Shown here: positions 48,157 through 49,312 of the stretch, piece by piece
How the letters are laid out: every line of letters begins with the position of its first letter
How positions within the stretch are numbered: the first letter of the stretch is position 1
Source: Hyphomonas sp.
Lineage (GTDB): Bacteria > Pseudomonadota > Alphaproteobacteria > Caulobacterales > Hyphomonadaceae
DNA: 49,312 bases
Assembly: GCF_022844445.1 (NCBI RefSeq)
Contig: NZ_JALHLS010000019.1
Location: forward strand, 1 to 49,312
Direction of reading: 5' to 3'
Notes under the pieces: model-generated
The model's database searches: none
Seen by the model: the letters and a program-made list of their open reading frames with translations, nothing else
Told to the model about the DNA's origin: nothing
Made by a program: the position numbers and the translations under genes

Positions 48157-49197
48157 ATGCCGCTTACAGACTTGAAAATTCGGAGCATTAAGCCGGATGG
48201 CAAGCCCCGCCGGTATACTGACGGCGGCAACTTATTCGTCGAGGTTCGCCCCAATGGTTCGAAGCTGTGGCGCTTTGCCTACAAGTTCGATGGCAAGCAG
48301 AAACTCATGGCCCTCGGCACCTATCCAGAAATCTCGCTGGCAAGGGCCCGAGAGAAGCGCGCAGAAGCCCGCGCGCTTTTGATCGAGGGTATCGACCCGA
48401 TGCAGCAAGCCAAAGTCGACAAGCTGGAGCGTCAGGCGCTCACTGAGCATACCTTCTCCGCCATTGCCGGCGAGCTTCTCGAAAAGAACCGAAAAGAGGG
48501 GCTCGCCGCCGCGACGCTGTCGAAGAAGACCTGGCTCGTCGGGATCGCCAATGTCGATCTCGGGGGAATGCCGGTCACGCAGATCAAACCGACGCACGTT
48601 CTAGTTCCGCTTCGTAAAGTGGAGTCGGAAGGCAATTATGAGACAGCTCGCCGTCTGCGCGCCGTGATCAGCCAGGTCTTCCGCTACGCCGTCGCAACAG
48701 CCCGCGCCGAGAATGATCCGACGGCGGGCCTGCGCGGCGCACTGATCGCGCCTAAGGTCACTCACCGGCCTGCGATTGTTGAGCGGGAGAAGTTTGGGGG
48801 ACTGATCCGATCGATCTGGGCCTATGATGGGGCGATCGAGACCAAGGCCGGGTTGCAGCTGATGGCGCTGCTCTATCCCCGTCCGGGCGAACTGCGCCTC
48901 TCCACATGGGGCGAGTTCGATCTCAAGAAGCGCACATGGACGATTCCGGCGGCGCGCACCAAGATGCGCCGGGAACACAAGAAGCCGCTCTCTGGCGCCG
49001 CGTTAGATATCCTGACGCGCCTTCACGTCGTCACAGGACGTGAGCCGTACGTGTTTATCTCGCAGCTTTCACGCGGCAAGCCGATCAGCGAGAACACGCT
49101 CAACGGATCCTTGCGCCGTCTGGGATACGCCAAGGAAGAAATGACCTCCCACGGGTTCCGCGCCAGCGCCTCAAGCCTGCTCAACGAATGCGGCTGA
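48157..49197 (+). pseudogene. P4-type tyrosine recombinase integrase, truncated by an IS3-family element
   Basis: The frame encodes 346 residues, starting MPLTDLKIRSIKPDGKPRRY, the DUF4102 arm-binding domain of P4-like integrases. It keeps the first catalytic arginine in ALLYPRPGELRLSTWGEF and the HxxR box in MTSHGFRASASSLLNECG, but stops there. Intact relatives continue for roughly 50-60 residues with the LAH box and the nucleophilic tyrosine, which are missing. The stop codon TGA (49195-49197) is the first three bases of what looks like the terminal repeat of an IS3 element. ATG 48115 is an alternative start but lies in a palindrome. The protein cannot be a working recombinase. Confidence 0.88.
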
Positions 49198-49232
49198 CCT
49201 GAGACCCAATTGGTCCCGCATTTGAATGGAGA

Positions 49233-49254
49233 GTCTGTCGTTACGGAGACAGAC
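49233..49254 (+). promoter_or_regulatory. Hairpin over the transposase ribosome-binding site
   Basis: GTCTGTC (49233-49239) pairs with GACAGAC (49248-49254) over an 8-base loop containing GGA; the GGAG ribosome-binding site (49245-49248) is partly enclosed. Such structures in IS elements limit translation from read-through transcripts. Confidence 0.5.
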
Positions 49255-49255
49255 G

Positions 49256-49312
49256 ATGCGGAAGAGTAAATTTACCGAGGAACAGATCATCGCGATCCTG
49301 GCTGAGCAGGAG
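49256..49312 (+). CDS. IS3-family transposase OrfA, partial at window edge
   Basis: The first 19 residues, MRKSKFTEEQIIAILAEQE, match the start of IS3-family (IS407/IS51-like) OrfA, which carries a helix-turn-helix for terminal repeat binding. The reading frame runs open to the last base. OrfB (DDE integrase) would follow outside the window through a programmed frameshift. Confidence 0.9.
   Translation, partial: MRKSKFTEEQIIAILAEQE

Larger units (their letters stand above)
49195..49312 (+). mobile_element. Left end of an IS3-family insertion sequence (partial)
   Basis: TGACCTGAGACCC at 49195 has the TGACCTG-type start seen in some IS3-family terminal repeats, and a transposase orfA start follows 61 bases later. 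The right end lies outside the window, so element length, the opposite repeat and the target duplication cannot be seen. Confidence 0.75.

Overview
The window is GC-rich, gene-dense DNA that looks like an alphaproteobacterial chromosome. The ctaB-coxF-ctaG-ctaE cytochrome oxidase block, the ChvG/ChvI pair, the rplY-pth pair and the DUF4212/symporter plus acs module all fit that group. A member of the Hyphomonadaceae or a nearby family is my inference from gene content, not a proven identity. Most of the window is ordinary core genome; only the 22.6-23.5 kb region and the right end (47.9 kb onward) look accessory.

Layout. 1-6042 (+): aa3-type cytochrome c oxidase biogenesis and subunit III (ctaB, coxF-like, ctaG, ctaE), a terminator, then SURF1, thrC, a RimJ-like acetyltransferase and an EAL phosphodiesterase. 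6045-10810: a GNAT/YqgE pair (-), a peroxiredoxin (+), an SPFH/NfeD membrane-quality pair (+) and rplY-pth (-). 10953-17156: a serine hydrolase/amidohydrolase operon (-) diverging from an acetate module (small subunit, Na+/solute symporter, acetyl-CoA synthetase). 17264-22188: a glycosyltransferase, then the ChvG kinase and ChvI regulator separated by a cyclophilin, a DUF3995 membrane protein and an alpha/beta hydrolase. 22189-23591: a 650-base gene-free stretch with strong nested RNA-like folding, followed by an orphan membrane/coiled-coil gene with lower GC. 23592-29451: ExoD, DNA polymerase I and a penicillin acylase (-). 29611-32521 (+): membrane protein, MDR oxidoreductase, lipoprotein and a secreted C13/caspase-like protein. 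32726-35743 (-): a tightly coupled sulfur operon cysK-sseA-metC. 35970-43522: DUF6134 protein, Fe-S (6-4) photolyase, a GGDEF-EAL protein and a large AsmA protein. 43713-46343: tRNA-Asp, HU with a basic tail, VIT-family transporter and cytochrome b561. 46698-49312: nitronate monooxygenase, tRNA-Leu(CAG), and an integrase cut off by an IS3-family element that runs out of the window.

Functional links. The left block assembles the terminal oxidase. The acetate symporter and Acs bring in and activate acetate. The two c-di-GMP proteins, ChvGI, the glycosyltransferase and ExoD point to surface and envelope control. The right end is the start of a tRNA-Leu-targeted genomic island whose integrase is now truncated by an insertion sequence. 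I found no CRISPR array, toxin-antitoxin pair, prophage structural genes or rRNA.
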